A DNA stretch of 64,000 bases, taken from Toxotes chatareus (taxonomy: Eukaryota > Chordata > Actinopteri > Toxotidae). The stretch spans positions 13,968,972 through 14,032,971 of the forward strand of contig CM028900.1 of assembly GCA_016801885.1 (NCBI GenBank), written 5' to 3'. Each line of letters opens with the position of its first letter. Position 1 is the stretch's first letter. The notes beneath the pieces are model-generated. The model was not told where the DNA came from. It worked only from the letters and a program-made list of their open reading frames with translations, and ran no database searches. This document shows, piece by piece, positions 55,868-64,000 of this stretch. A program made the position numbers and the translations under genes.

Positions 55868-56001
55868 TAGACTATTATTTTACATCTGTCAACTTTTACA
55901 AAACAAAATAAGTTTACATCAGTCATGATAGGCAAAAAGTCCTAGGAACTAGGACTTGTTCTGATGAGAAAAACAAAGATATGTTAATATATTTTTCCAA
56001 G

Positions 56002-56196
56002 TCATCTGCTGAAATAGTCTTTGATGCTCTTTTTGCTGGGGCTTTGTTTGACCATGCCGTGGTGTTGACCAGAACTGTTTTTGGGTGGAGTGTCCTCCCA
56101 GTCGTTTGCAGCCTCCAGTAAGATGGCCTCGTCTATGTCGTCATCCGCTGTAAAAGACCTCTGGAACATCTCCATGATGCTTCTCTGGTTCGGTTC
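56002..56196 (-). CDS. smarcal1: SMARCAL1 terminal coding exon
   Basis: A 195 bp exon, 64 codons and a TGA at 56002-56004. It carries IMEMFQRSF, an acidic DDDIDEA helix and a Ser/Lys-rich tail ending SPSKKSIKDYFSR. The last residues resemble a PCNA-interacting peptide with Lys in the usual Gln position. Confidence 0.92.
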   Translation of the reverse strand, partial: EPNQRSIMEMFQRSFTADDDIDEAILLEAANDWEDTPPKNSSGQHHGMVKQSPSKKSIKDYFSR

Positions 56197-59100
56197 CTGA
56201 ACAAATCCAAATAATCATGTTCATGAACCTACAGACATACATTTGGTTTAGCTATGGAAGCTCTGTTGTCCTGGATAGTCTCATGTAATTGTATTTAATC
56301 CATGTGAAAATGCTACTTAACAGGATTATATTATCATTTATTTACGTCCATATGCAGGATATACCTTAGAGTGGAAGCTGGCGTTCACTGCGTTGTCTGA
56401 GAGGTTTGACTCAGACAGACCCACTTGCTCCAAGACATTCATTTTTGCTTGGATCATCGGCCTAGATCAATACAGAAATAAAAGTATTATGATAGAGCAG
56501 ACAATTTAATTCACTGTTTCTCACAATATGCATAATTAGACAGCCCACATTAACTTGACCCCCTGCTATTTCAATTTTGGCACAGTGGCCAACAGTAGTG
56601 GAAGACTGACAAATATGAGAGGAAACAGTGTGAATACCCATGATAAACCCTGTCGTAGGGTCATGTTGGGATTGACACATACCACAGGTGATCATCAGCA
56701 GTTCCCTTGGCAACCAGGTAGTGAATGTTCACATTGCTGGTTTGTCCAATACGGTGCACCCTATCCTCTGCCTGAATGAGCACCTGCAGGATAAAAAAAA
56801 AAAAAAAACATTCTTTTTTAAATGCAAAAAAAAAGAAGCATCTGAGGTTTCTAAATGTTTCCTGCCTTCATTCAGCAGCAGTGACCCCTAAAGGTCAACA
56901 CCTGCATGATAAAAATGACAATAAAATGGAAAGTAATTATTCTGGCTCATAATTAAGCTTATTTAAAGAAAAGAACTATTAAAATTCCTTCTGCATTTGT
57001 CCCCTTTTACTCCCAAATTTTTAGAATACCCAATTTGCTTGTATTCTGATCCATGTCACATCCTCACATCAGTACTAACTACACTGTGCCTGAGAGAGTG
57101 TGGGGGTGTGGACAACCTCCTCTGGCAGACAGAGGTGGACTTTTCCCACATGAAATGGTTTTATATGGTTGATGTCACCTCTTGAATGCAGGGAGGAATC
57201 CCTGTAATGCTTAAAAGAAAAAGTCTCTGACTCAAGTCTATATTGAATATATAGGCCTAAAAACCAAAGAAGGATTAAAGAGGTAAGTTGGGCTGGAACC
57301 AAAGCCGAGTCATAAATAGTAATAAATAGTGTTCCTCTTGAAATAGTTACAATGAACGTGCAGTATTTTGTCGTGATATCGCGTCATGGCTCACCCCGGG
57401 GTTCCAGAAAAGCTCAGCAAAGATCACCAGGTCTGCAGAGTGCAGGGTAAGACCCATGTTAGCTGCAGTGATGGACAGCACAGCCACACAGGTCTTGGTC
57501 GAGTACTGAAACCTCTCACACAGCTGCTGTCGCTCCACTGATGGGGTGGTCCCGTCAATACGGATGAAACTGATATTCTGTAGAGGTGTGAAAGAAAGGC
57601 TAACTTTGTGTGCCATTTCCAACCCAACTAACAAACAACTGCCCCTTAAGACACCTACCAAGCTGAATGATTTTAAGTGGCGGGCCAGCTCAGACTAATT
57701 TAATAACCCTACCCTTAGAAAACATATAATAATTATAAATCATACTAGCTCAAATGTGCTAAAATGTACTCTTTTATGTCACACTTATGTAACATTTTTG
57801 TACAGAGTAACATCTGTATGCTTTACTCACCTTTTTCCCCAGTTCAGTGGTGATATGGTCCAGAGCTAACTTATGATGGGCAAACACTAGAAACTTCTCC
57901 CTCCCACACTCCAGCATATCTGTGATGTACTCCCTGTCAGTGACAGGAACAACAGAGTTCTCTACTCTTTCAAAGAAGCACTTTAAAATATTCAGTCTTT
58001 ATGTGAACTCTTCCCATTATCTTGAATCCAGTGCAATCACAACGGTTCAAACAGACAAAAAGACTGATTTGTTTTATATTTTAATCACACTACTCGCTAA
58101 ATCTAAGATGATTCAACTTCACTGATCCCCACCATTAAAGGATCTGTACTTACATAATAGCTTGCAGCTTGGCTTCAGCGGTGTGGTTATAAAAGACGAG
58201 GAGGGCTTCCTTCTCCTCCATTTTCTGAAAAAGAGTTAAGGAATGACACAAGATAAGAAATGACAGGAGATTCTGTTTGATGATTTGATAAGACTGCCAT
58301 TACTCTGAGGAGCAGTGCGATTATGCACAATCAAGCTCAGCAACTCACTCCCATCAGAGTGTATAAACAGTGTTAAAGTAAGGCTCGCTGGAGAATTCTG
58401 GGTCGGTTTAAAGGTTGTTTGAGGCCTGAAAGGACTCACTCATGTGAACTGATACATCTGACTTCCCTGGACTAAACAAGGGTTCCTTAACATTTTCTGC
58501 GATGCCTTTTTAATCACAGAGACTCCATTTGAAAGAGTAAATACTATTGGATTTTATGTTGTGGAAACTGGAGAATAGAATAGATTAAGTGATATACCTA
58601 AAACCTATTTCTTTTATTTTAAAATAATGTATATTAATATGATAGTATTTTATATACATGCAATTGATAAAAATGTCAGTGCTTCAGTCTTTGAAATCTT
58701 CGGTGACTTTACCTGGTTATCCACCTCCTACTAGCTGTCTATATGTACAATGATCACCTACTTTACTATGGTTTTATGGACTACATCAGATTTGTTAGTC
58801 ATCTCAATTTTGTCTTTCTCAGCAAGTTTGGGTGTTAAATAATTCAAAAACAGCAAACTTGAGATAGATCATAAAGAAACCTTTAAGACATCTCTCACTG
58901 CAATAGGATCTTCCAATTTTCTATAATTATTGCAGCAGAACTGACACTGGGTTTTCTGATCAACTGTGATGCAACTGGCCGCAGTTAATAAGTATATTAC
59001 TTCTTCCATTATGTTATTTTTTCCAATTTCAGCATTCTGAGGTTAAATATTTAGAAAATTATGAAATTTTAAAAATAATGCTCAAAATATGGGCAATTAA

Positions 59101-62100
59101 CTGCAACACTGTAAATACCTACCGAAATACCCCCTACCTTTTGGGGGGGCAAAAACAGAATTTCATTAATGTTTCTAGAGAAACATTTGTAACTTACATT
59201 GCGCTGTCCCTTTGCCAGCGCCTTGGCAGCAGCTGAGAGAGCAGCTTTTGTGCGGCTGTTGATCCCATCTATGGTCACCGTGACCACCTTGCGCTGTTTA
59301 GCAGGAAGCTGGGACAGGACTTCGGACTTGAGACGGCGCAACATCAGACACTCCTCCAGCAACAGCTTCAGCTCCCCAAGATTAGAAGAACCTGAGTAGT
59401 CCCAGCCCCAAGTCATCTGGAGAGGATTGGAAGGAGAAAGATGAAGAAGAGTGGAATTAAGAAAATAATGGTTAACAGTGGGAAGGAGTAATGGGCAGAC
59501 ATCAGATAAATAACACATGTAGCAGTTAGCTAGGCCATTAAAGCTAGAAGTGTTCTCCTTAGACAGAGCTAAATATACATAGAGGTTCTTTTTCATCTTA
59601 TACTGAGATTTGTGTAGATACAAGACAAACTAGAGACAAGGAATGTGGACTGGAACGCCCAGATTCTAAACAGAGAAGTACAAAATCTCTGCCATCTTCA
59701 AAATTAGTCATCATGGCCAAATTTAAGATGTAATTGACCTTTAAATCATGCAGCGTGTTCCCTGTTGAGCTCACTAAAATTAATTAAGGAGATATAAGTG
59801 GCAAGAGTGGAGCAAAAAAAAAAAAGAGGATAGAAGAGGATAAAATGCATTGATTCAATGCTCTTTTGACACCAAAAAACAGTTTAAATGTGTACACTGT
59901 AAACCAAAATAGACTGACTTGAAAGTGGAATAATTTACCTTTATAACCATATTGTTGTGTACTTGTCAGCAGAAATGTAAAATTTTCCCAACAGCGCATG
60001 TACTGGACCTCCCCTTCAGACTACACGATGTAAACAAGGCACATAAATAAATATTTGCTAATCCCTCAGTCTTCTCTGTTCTTTGAGGTATCCTGGAATT
60101 AAGCATCACACTTGAGCAAAGGAGGACTCTTCAGACATAAGCTACCTGTTTGGCATTGCAGTAGCGCATCCCGAACTCATGGAAGCGAGGGAAGAGTGTA
60201 GGTCTGACAGCCAGAATCTGGGTGTAGAGCTCAGAGGGTCTGGACATGGCAGGCGTCCCAGACAGAAGAATCACTCTCTTTGCTGCCTGAGAATGGAAAA
60301 AACAACTCTGATCAGACCACTGCTGAGAGAGTCTAAGTAACAGAGCAAGAAATTAAACTAAATAGGCATTCTGTCGCTCAATCAACATCAACTGAAAATA
60401 TTAACCTCTCTAGTCTGATGCCAGTCCATTTATATAAATGATCTATTTCTGTGTATAAACAGTGAAATAACATCTGAATGGACCGTCAATTTTTTTCTTT
60501 AAATTTTGGTTTGTGTGCACACATAACTACAAGCCTCTGCCTCTGTTAGTTAAACTTAAAAAGAACAAGGTAATTGTCTTATGGCAGAAATCCCAGATCT
60601 GGTGTGCCATGAAAATCTAATCAATTGTTTAGTTGGCCCAAGGTCTATCTGACAGGCAATTTTATGTAAATCTGGGGCTTGTTCCAAAGGTTTTAATGAA
60701 TTATATGAATAATTTTGCTTGCAAATACTGGAACACCCTGAAATCTGATTTGTGACCTGATGTACAGGAAACTTTCCAGGCAAGTTTTACTCAACAAAGT
60801 TATACTTCAGTACTGGAGTGAATCTGCTTCTGAGAACAGATTGACCTAGGTACGCTGTAATCTGCTTCCTCTGTTTTTTTGACGTATCCTGCAGAGAGTA
60901 ATATCACTAACAAGTAAAGATATTACTTCTTTGACTGAGGTAAAATCATGACTCCAAACACAAAACTCAGATGAGAGAGAAAAGAAAGAAAAGCACCTTG
61001 AGCAGGGGCAAGGCTGCTTTACAACGAGCAGTCTTTATGTTCTTCAGAAAATGGGACTCATCCTACACAGAGCAAAAAAGGGCAAAATTATTTCTAATGT
61101 CAATCAATTAGACAACTGACTGAGGTGAATAAGGATTCAGGAGCCATGTCTAAATAAAGCACAGTCCAACCACACAACTCACCATGATGAGGACATTGAA
61201 GGGGTTTCCTGGCTTCTGCTTGTCCATCCTGCTCAGCAGGTCGTAGCTGATGATGTTGACCAGGCCAGACCGCAGATTGTCCTTGGCTTTCACCACCACA
61301 TTGATGCTGTCAGGACTCAGAGAGGGGAGCCAGCGTCTAAAGGCCTACATACATAGATAATACTCATGTCAGAGATGCAAAGTGAAACAGAAATCCCCAG
61401 ACCAGCTATTGATCTTCAGGCTGTGCTAATGTCAATCTCTGAAATCTGTAATGAACATGGTTTGAATGTCACTTATCACTAATAATTCATCCTAACTACT
61501 ATCACAAGGTTTCCATTTTTATAAACAACCAATCATGTGATTTGGAAAAATGTTCACTGTGGCCCAAATGTTTCTGACAATTCACTTACTTGCTCTCCAT
61601 TCGCCTGTCAACCTGGCTTAAACTCACTAAGTTATAGCTCCCATGCTTTGCAGTAGATTTGGCCAAATGCTCAGGACTAACAGTGCAGATAAGAGCCAAG
61701 CCAGAGACAGAGTAAGTGTCCTTTAATGGGACAACATCCTGCAAGTAAACTCTGCTCTGTGATTCCAACTCCTGATTGGGGGACTGTATTTGATCCAAGA
61801 TATCTATTTAGAGAACAGACTGTCTTGTCTTGTCAATAGACAGAAGGCCAAGTAAAGCTCTTCTGAAAATGTGCCGTTGGTGCAGCCTGTTCATAATGCT
61901 GCGAGTTAAGCAGTGAGGAGATGCTACAGCACATGAAAAAACCTGAGATGAACTCAGGAGATGAAATTAGAAAGTATTGAAACTGTAGAAGGAAAACAGG
62001 GACAATGATGCGCTAACAGTTCAATGATCCCAAGTGGGGGCGCCACAGTGGCAGTGTGGTATGAGACGTGTACCTGTCTGCTTTCCCATAAAAGCCCAGA

Positions 62101-63623
62101 AAGTGTCTAAAAACATGATGCTAAATGTAAACAAAAGAGCTAATGTTTTAGTCAAACAGCAACTATTTTGATTATTGACTAATCATTTCAGCTTTCAAGA
62201 AAACAGTTCAAACATTTGCTCCATTGCATTTTTCAGATGTGAGGATTTGTCGCTTTTCTTTGTCATACATGATCGTAAACTGAACATCGTGCTCTGAACT
62301 GCTGGTAGGATAAAACATGCACTCTGTATATAGCACCTTGGGCTCTCACCTTGCTCTTTACAGTCGCCATTTTTTTTTAAGTGAGAAAACAACCAGCAGA
62401 TCAGTCATAATGACAACAGTTGTTAGTTAGCAACACTAGTAAACAATATATTTGAAGCTTTGATGTCAGGAAAAGCAGAAATCAGTGAGAGAGCACAGAA
62501 CAAAGTAGCCACATAAATAAGCTGTATTAGCATCTCCACCATAAATCAATGCTTCACAATTCAAGTTACACACCTGCACCCATGGGACAGAGAAATGGAA
62601 GCATGAAATTCAATACTACCATCTCCCCTATTGAAGATAAAGTACCTAAGAGGGTGTAAGTAGTCCTTGGGGAACTGTATTAACATTCCTCTAATGCAGA
62701 GAGATCTTTAAGCAGAAACCAGCATTTTAATGTGTAGGGCAGAACTTTTGTCAGAGGAGGTTAGAGGATATTCTTAAGACGGTGCCTGCTGACTTAATGC
62801 AGACCGATAATGACACCATTAAATGGAAACACAGTGATAAACTCCCAACACCTACTAAGTAATGACCTATTTTTCTTCTAGGCACAAAACTTGGAGTTAC
62901 AGAAACTGTGTTGAATGTTGTTACCTCAGCCCAGGTGAATCGTACAGAGGAGGGAGCCACCACCAGCAAGGGCCACTCATTCCTGTAGTAGGCTGCTATG
63001 CAAATGGCCTGTATTGTCTTTCCCAGGCCCATGTCATCAGCCAGGAGGAGGCGGCCTTGTTTAAACACTGCAAAACTACAGGGACACAAACGAATACGAA
63101 TTAAAAGCTACAGCAGGACAGTAAGTGGAAGTCACACTAATACGACCCGCACACAAATATTGACTTAGTATGATAAGCACCTCTTCATTTGCAAAATACC
63201 AGGCATATTATAGATGAATAGCTATCTCCTGGTATTGAGTTATTGGCTACACCATGCAGAAAAAGCACTAATGGCTGATGACACCTACTTGACTCCTTCC
63301 CTCTGGAAGGGCATAAGACTCTGGGTGAGCGAGGGGTCGATGTTGGAGAGGTCTGCCTCAGGGACGTCTAAAGACTTGGCTTCAGTCCCGTCAAACCTGG
63401 CAGAGAAAGCCTGGATTACTGCCCTGGGCAGAGGCTCCACCTCCACTGCTGCTATCCCACCGAGGAGGTCCACTGGGTATGGAACACAGCACGGTCAGAC
63501 AAGATGGCAAATGTAACGGAGACAAACACAGAGATAAACCTGCTACATAAAGCAAATGTTGTTACTCACTGAGTTTCTTGTAATCCTCAAGTGAAAAGCT
63601 CCACTTTCTTGTTTTCATGTCTG

Positions 63624-63684
<61 letters not shown>

Positions 63685-64000
63685 CATCAGAAGCCACAAA
63701 ATGTAAATATAACAAGATAAAAGATTATCAAGAAGACTTACCATAGTTCTTTGTCGGCATTTGCTTGAATGCTGCGATGACATCAACATGATAACCAATG
63801 TCAACCTCAAATTTTGTCTGAGACACCAGGATGCACTGTCCCTGCAGAGCGGCTCCAGGTTTCTGCCAGCCGTTACACAGCTTCAGAAGTGCCCCCAGTG
63901 CCGCACTGTCACGAGCCCGGCTGGTGGCTGCTCCAACATCCACCGCTTCCATTCCCTCCAGAGGCCTCAGAGACACAGAGGCAATAGAGGCTGCCTCCTC
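56002..64000 (-). CDS. smarcal1: SMARCAL1 annealing helicase, 3' fourteen exons (partial gene)
   Basis: Fourteen minus-strand exons splice into one frame of about 660 residues plus stop; the 5' end runs off the right edge. The human protein has 954 residues, so this is roughly the C-terminal two thirds. SMARCAL1 is an SNF2-family ATPase recruited to RPA-coated stalled forks in the nucleus, where it reanneals and regresses DNA. Within the visible protein, the second HARP domain is at about residues 56-103. Motif I (DDMGLGKT) is at 178-185, DESH motif II at 270-273, SGTP motif III at 300-303, FLVFAHHK at 449-456, SITAANMGLT at 504-513 and QAEDRVHRIGQ motif VI at 534-544. All catalytic motifs are intact and no frameshift is seen. 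The N-terminal RPA-binding motif and the first HARP domain are not in view. The C-terminus ends KKSIKDYFSR. Confidence 0.97.
56365..56461 (-). CDS. smarcal1: SMARCAL1 exon: post-helicase helix
   Basis: A 97 bp exon encoding PMIQAKMNVLEQVGLSESNL and then a polar stretch ending ASFHSK. The WPMIQ join follows the family pattern WPLIQEK. Confidence 0.9.
56683..56783 (-). CDS. smarcal1: SMARCAL1 exon: motif VI
   Basis: A 101 bp exon starting VLIQAEDRVHRIGQTSNVNI, with the arginine-finger motif VI, and ending KGTADDHLW. A 16-base A-run (T-run on the coding strand) lies just upstream of the acceptor. Confidence 0.94.
56784..57394 (-). other. smarcal1: SMARCAL1 intron, 611 bp
   Basis: Contains A-runs at 56793-56808 and 56826-56834 (T-runs in the transcript, part of the acceptor's pyrimidine tract). 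Otherwise unique sequence. Short open frames near 56997-57302 have no family resemblance. Confidence 0.8.
57395..57577 (-). CDS. smarcal1: SMARCAL1 exon: motif V
   Basis: A 183 bp, phase 0 exon with IRIDGTTPSVERQQLCERF, VAVLSITAANMGLT and LVIFAELFWNPG. The last of these is a near-invariant segment of the SNF2 C-terminal helicase lobe. Confidence 0.95.
57831..57933 (-). CDS. smarcal1: SMARCAL1 exon: motif IV
   Basis: A 103 bp exon encoding EYITDMLECGREKFLVFAHH, then KLALDHITTELGKK. It begins the second RecA-like lobe. Confidence 0.93.
58154..58224 (-). CDS. smarcal1: SMARCAL1 small exon between ATPase lobes
   Basis: A 71 bp exon encoding KMEEKEALLVFYNHTAEAKL with acceptor ctctttttcag and donor gtaagt. 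It leaves in phase 2 and joins the next exon as an ATG Met codon. Confidence 0.9.
58225..59197 (-). other. smarcal1: SMARCAL1 intron, 973 bp
   Basis: AT-rich unique sequence between exons in matching phase 0. I see no repeat or RNA gene in it. Confidence 0.8.
59198..59416 (-). CDS. smarcal1: SMARCAL1 exon: inter-lobe region
   Basis: A 219 bp, phase 0 exon starting MTWGWDYSGSSNLGELK, with MLRRLKSEVLSQLPAKQRK downstream. This is a highly conserved SMARCAL1 signature. The 3' part is Ala/Lys-rich. Confidence 0.95.
59417..60145 (-). other. smarcal1: SMARCAL1 intron, 729 bp
   Basis: Unique sequence with one A12 run at 59814-59825. No other feature is recognised. Confidence 0.8.
60146..60286 (-). 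CDS. smarcal1: SMARCAL1 exon: motif III
   Basis: A 141 bp, phase 0 exon encoding KRVILLSGTPAMSRPSELYT and then FHEFGMRYCNAKQ. The SGTP motif couples ATP hydrolysis to DNA translocation in SNF2 enzymes. Confidence 0.94.
60287..60996 (-). other. smarcal1: SMARCAL1 intron, 710 bp
   Basis: AT-rich unique sequence. The open frame at 60556-60783 lacks splice context and is treated as chance. Confidence 0.8.
60997..61062 (-). CDS. smarcal1: SMARCAL1 exon: DESH box (motif II)
   Basis: A 66 bp, phase 0 exon that opens with DESHFLKNIKTARC, the Walker B motif in the DESH form typical of SMARCAL1. Confidence 0.94.
61183..61344 (-). CDS. smarcal1: SMARCAL1 exon: first ATPase lobe
   Basis: A 162 bp, phase 0 exon encoding FRRWLPSLSPDSINVVV through VNIISYDLLSRMDKQ, and ending just before the DESH box. 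It is separated from the Walker A exon by the largest SMARCAL1 intron in view, 1,580 bp. Confidence 0.93.
61345..62924 (-). other. smarcal1: SMARCAL1 intron, 1,580 bp, carrying a MITE-like repeat
   Basis: The longest SMARCAL1 intron in view. It holds the degraded interspersed repeat at 62141-62440; the rest is unremarkable. Open frames at 61586-61798 and 62195-62392 have no domain or splice support. Confidence 0.8.
62141..62440. mobile_element. Degraded hAT-type MITE-like interspersed repeat
   Basis: The left part reads CAACTATTTTGATTATTGAC then TAATCATTTCAG. The middle has CAAACATTTGCTCC, GATGTGAGGATTTG and TTTCTTTGTCATACATGATC. The right end has GATCAGTCATAATGAC and GTTGTTAGTTAGCAACACTA. 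From memory these words match a very common teleost non-autonomous element whose ends read like GGGCTGCAACTAACGATTA, here much mutated. The outer ends are uncertain and I cannot see an 8 bp target duplication. No coding capacity. Confidence 0.55.
62925..63075 (-). CDS. smarcal1: SMARCAL1 exon: Walker A (motif I)
   Basis: A 151 bp exon. The acceptor is ccctgtag; a second AG eight bases further in would break the frame. It encodes GRLLLADDMGLGKTIQAICI with the ATP-binding GLGKT, and then VAPSSVRFTW (motif Ia). Confidence 0.95.
63289..63472 (-). CDS. smarcal1: SMARCAL1 exon: linker and Q-motif region
   Basis: A 184 bp exon with acceptor catacccag and donor gtaggt. It ends SLMPFQREGV, the segment before the first ATPase lobe that corresponds to the LMPFQ element of SNF2 proteins. 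Confidence 0.92.
63570..63620 (-). CDS. smarcal1: SMARCAL1 exon: end of HARP domain
   Basis: A 51 bp exon encoding DMKTRKWSFSLEDYKKL, the conserved KTRKWSF segment of HARP. The acceptor is preceded directly by a long TG repeat in place of a normal pyrimidine tract. The donor is gtgagt. Confidence 0.92.
63624..63680. repeat. CA/TG dinucleotide microsatellite (about 28 units)
   Basis: An uninterrupted (CA)n on the plus strand, (TG)n in the SMARCAL1 transcript. It occupies nearly half of a 121 bp intron (63621-63741) and stops next to the acceptor gcag, where a pyrimidine tract would normally stand. Confidence 0.98.
63742..64000 (-). CDS. smarcal1: SMARCAL1 exon with second HARP domain (runs off the window)
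   Basis: Minus-strand frame open from the window edge (64000 is the first base of a codon) to the donor ctatg|gtaagt at 63741. It encodes an Ala/Ser/Arg-rich linker and then CILVSQTKFEVDIGYHVDV and FKQMPTKNY, the HARP fold needed for annealing activity. A GTG at 63974-63976 is internal and is not a start; the frame is open upstream of it. Confidence 0.92.

Larger units (their letters stand above)
55182..56001. other. Convergent 3'-UTR and intergenic interval
   Basis: This 820 bp separates the stop codons of two tail-to-tail genes. It includes the plus-strand AATAAA at 55270 and the minus-strand AATAAA at 55862-55867, leaving about 590 bp between the two hexamers. An A-rich stretch lies near 55795-55807. 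No open frame of note, RNA gene or further repeat is visible. Confidence 0.7.

Noticed and set aside
62751..63089. Continuous frame around the Walker A exon as a separate gene
   Set aside because: Only 62925-63075 matches the SNF2 family. The ends are intron with good splice sites at each boundary.
63728..63976. Start codon of SMARCAL1 at 63976
   Set aside because: The codon is GTG, and the frame is open upstream to the window edge. The family has a long N-terminal region before this point.
56002..64000. SMARCAL1 as a pseudogene
   Set aside because: All fourteen exons keep frame and GT-AG sites, and all ATPase motifs are intact.
1..64000. A functional link between the satellite and the neighbouring fork remodeller SMARCAL1
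   Set aside because: Attractive because repeats stall forks, but adjacency alone is no evidence. The genes converge and share no visible regulatory sequence.

Overview
The window is vertebrate nuclear DNA, most likely from a teleost fish. It has intron-exon genes with GT-AG splice sites, a CA microsatellite, and a degraded interspersed repeat that resembles hAT-type miniature elements common in teleosts. The species cannot be named from this sequence.

Layout. (1) 1-1031: two plus-strand coding exons (502-764 and 939-1031) near the 3' end of a multi-exon gene. They encode a nucleoside diphosphate kinase domain of the NME8/NME9 (thioredoxin-NDK, axonemal) type followed by a hydrophilic tail. 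(2) 1032-55110: one intron of about 54 kb, almost entirely filled by a single tandem satellite array (1173-54473). Its monomer is about 76 bp, giving roughly 700 head-to-tail copies by my estimate. (3) 55111-55181: the terminal coding exon of the same gene. The splice phase fits exactly across the array (phase 1 to phase 1, then 23 residues and a stop), so the satellite appears to lie inside a transcribed gene. (4) 55182-56001: a short tail-to-tail intergenic and 3'-UTR interval with a polyadenylation hexamer for each gene. (5) 56002-64000: the 3' part of SMARCAL1 on the minus strand. Fourteen exons encode about 660 residues without a frame break: the second HARP domain and the complete SNF2-type ATPase. 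The 5' end of this gene lies beyond the window.

The two genes have unrelated jobs: one is probably a ciliary or sperm axoneme protein, the other is an annealing helicase that remodels stalled replication forks. They are simply convergent neighbours. The most striking feature is the satellite-filled giant intron in a probable axonemal gene. It recalls the satellite-bearing giant introns of Drosophila Y-linked axonemal dynein genes. The array has near-invariant core words, highly variable T-runs, more regular monomers at its right end, substitutions concentrated at both edges, and many scrambled blocks in the interior. The scrambled blocks could be recombination scars or errors of long-read consensus.
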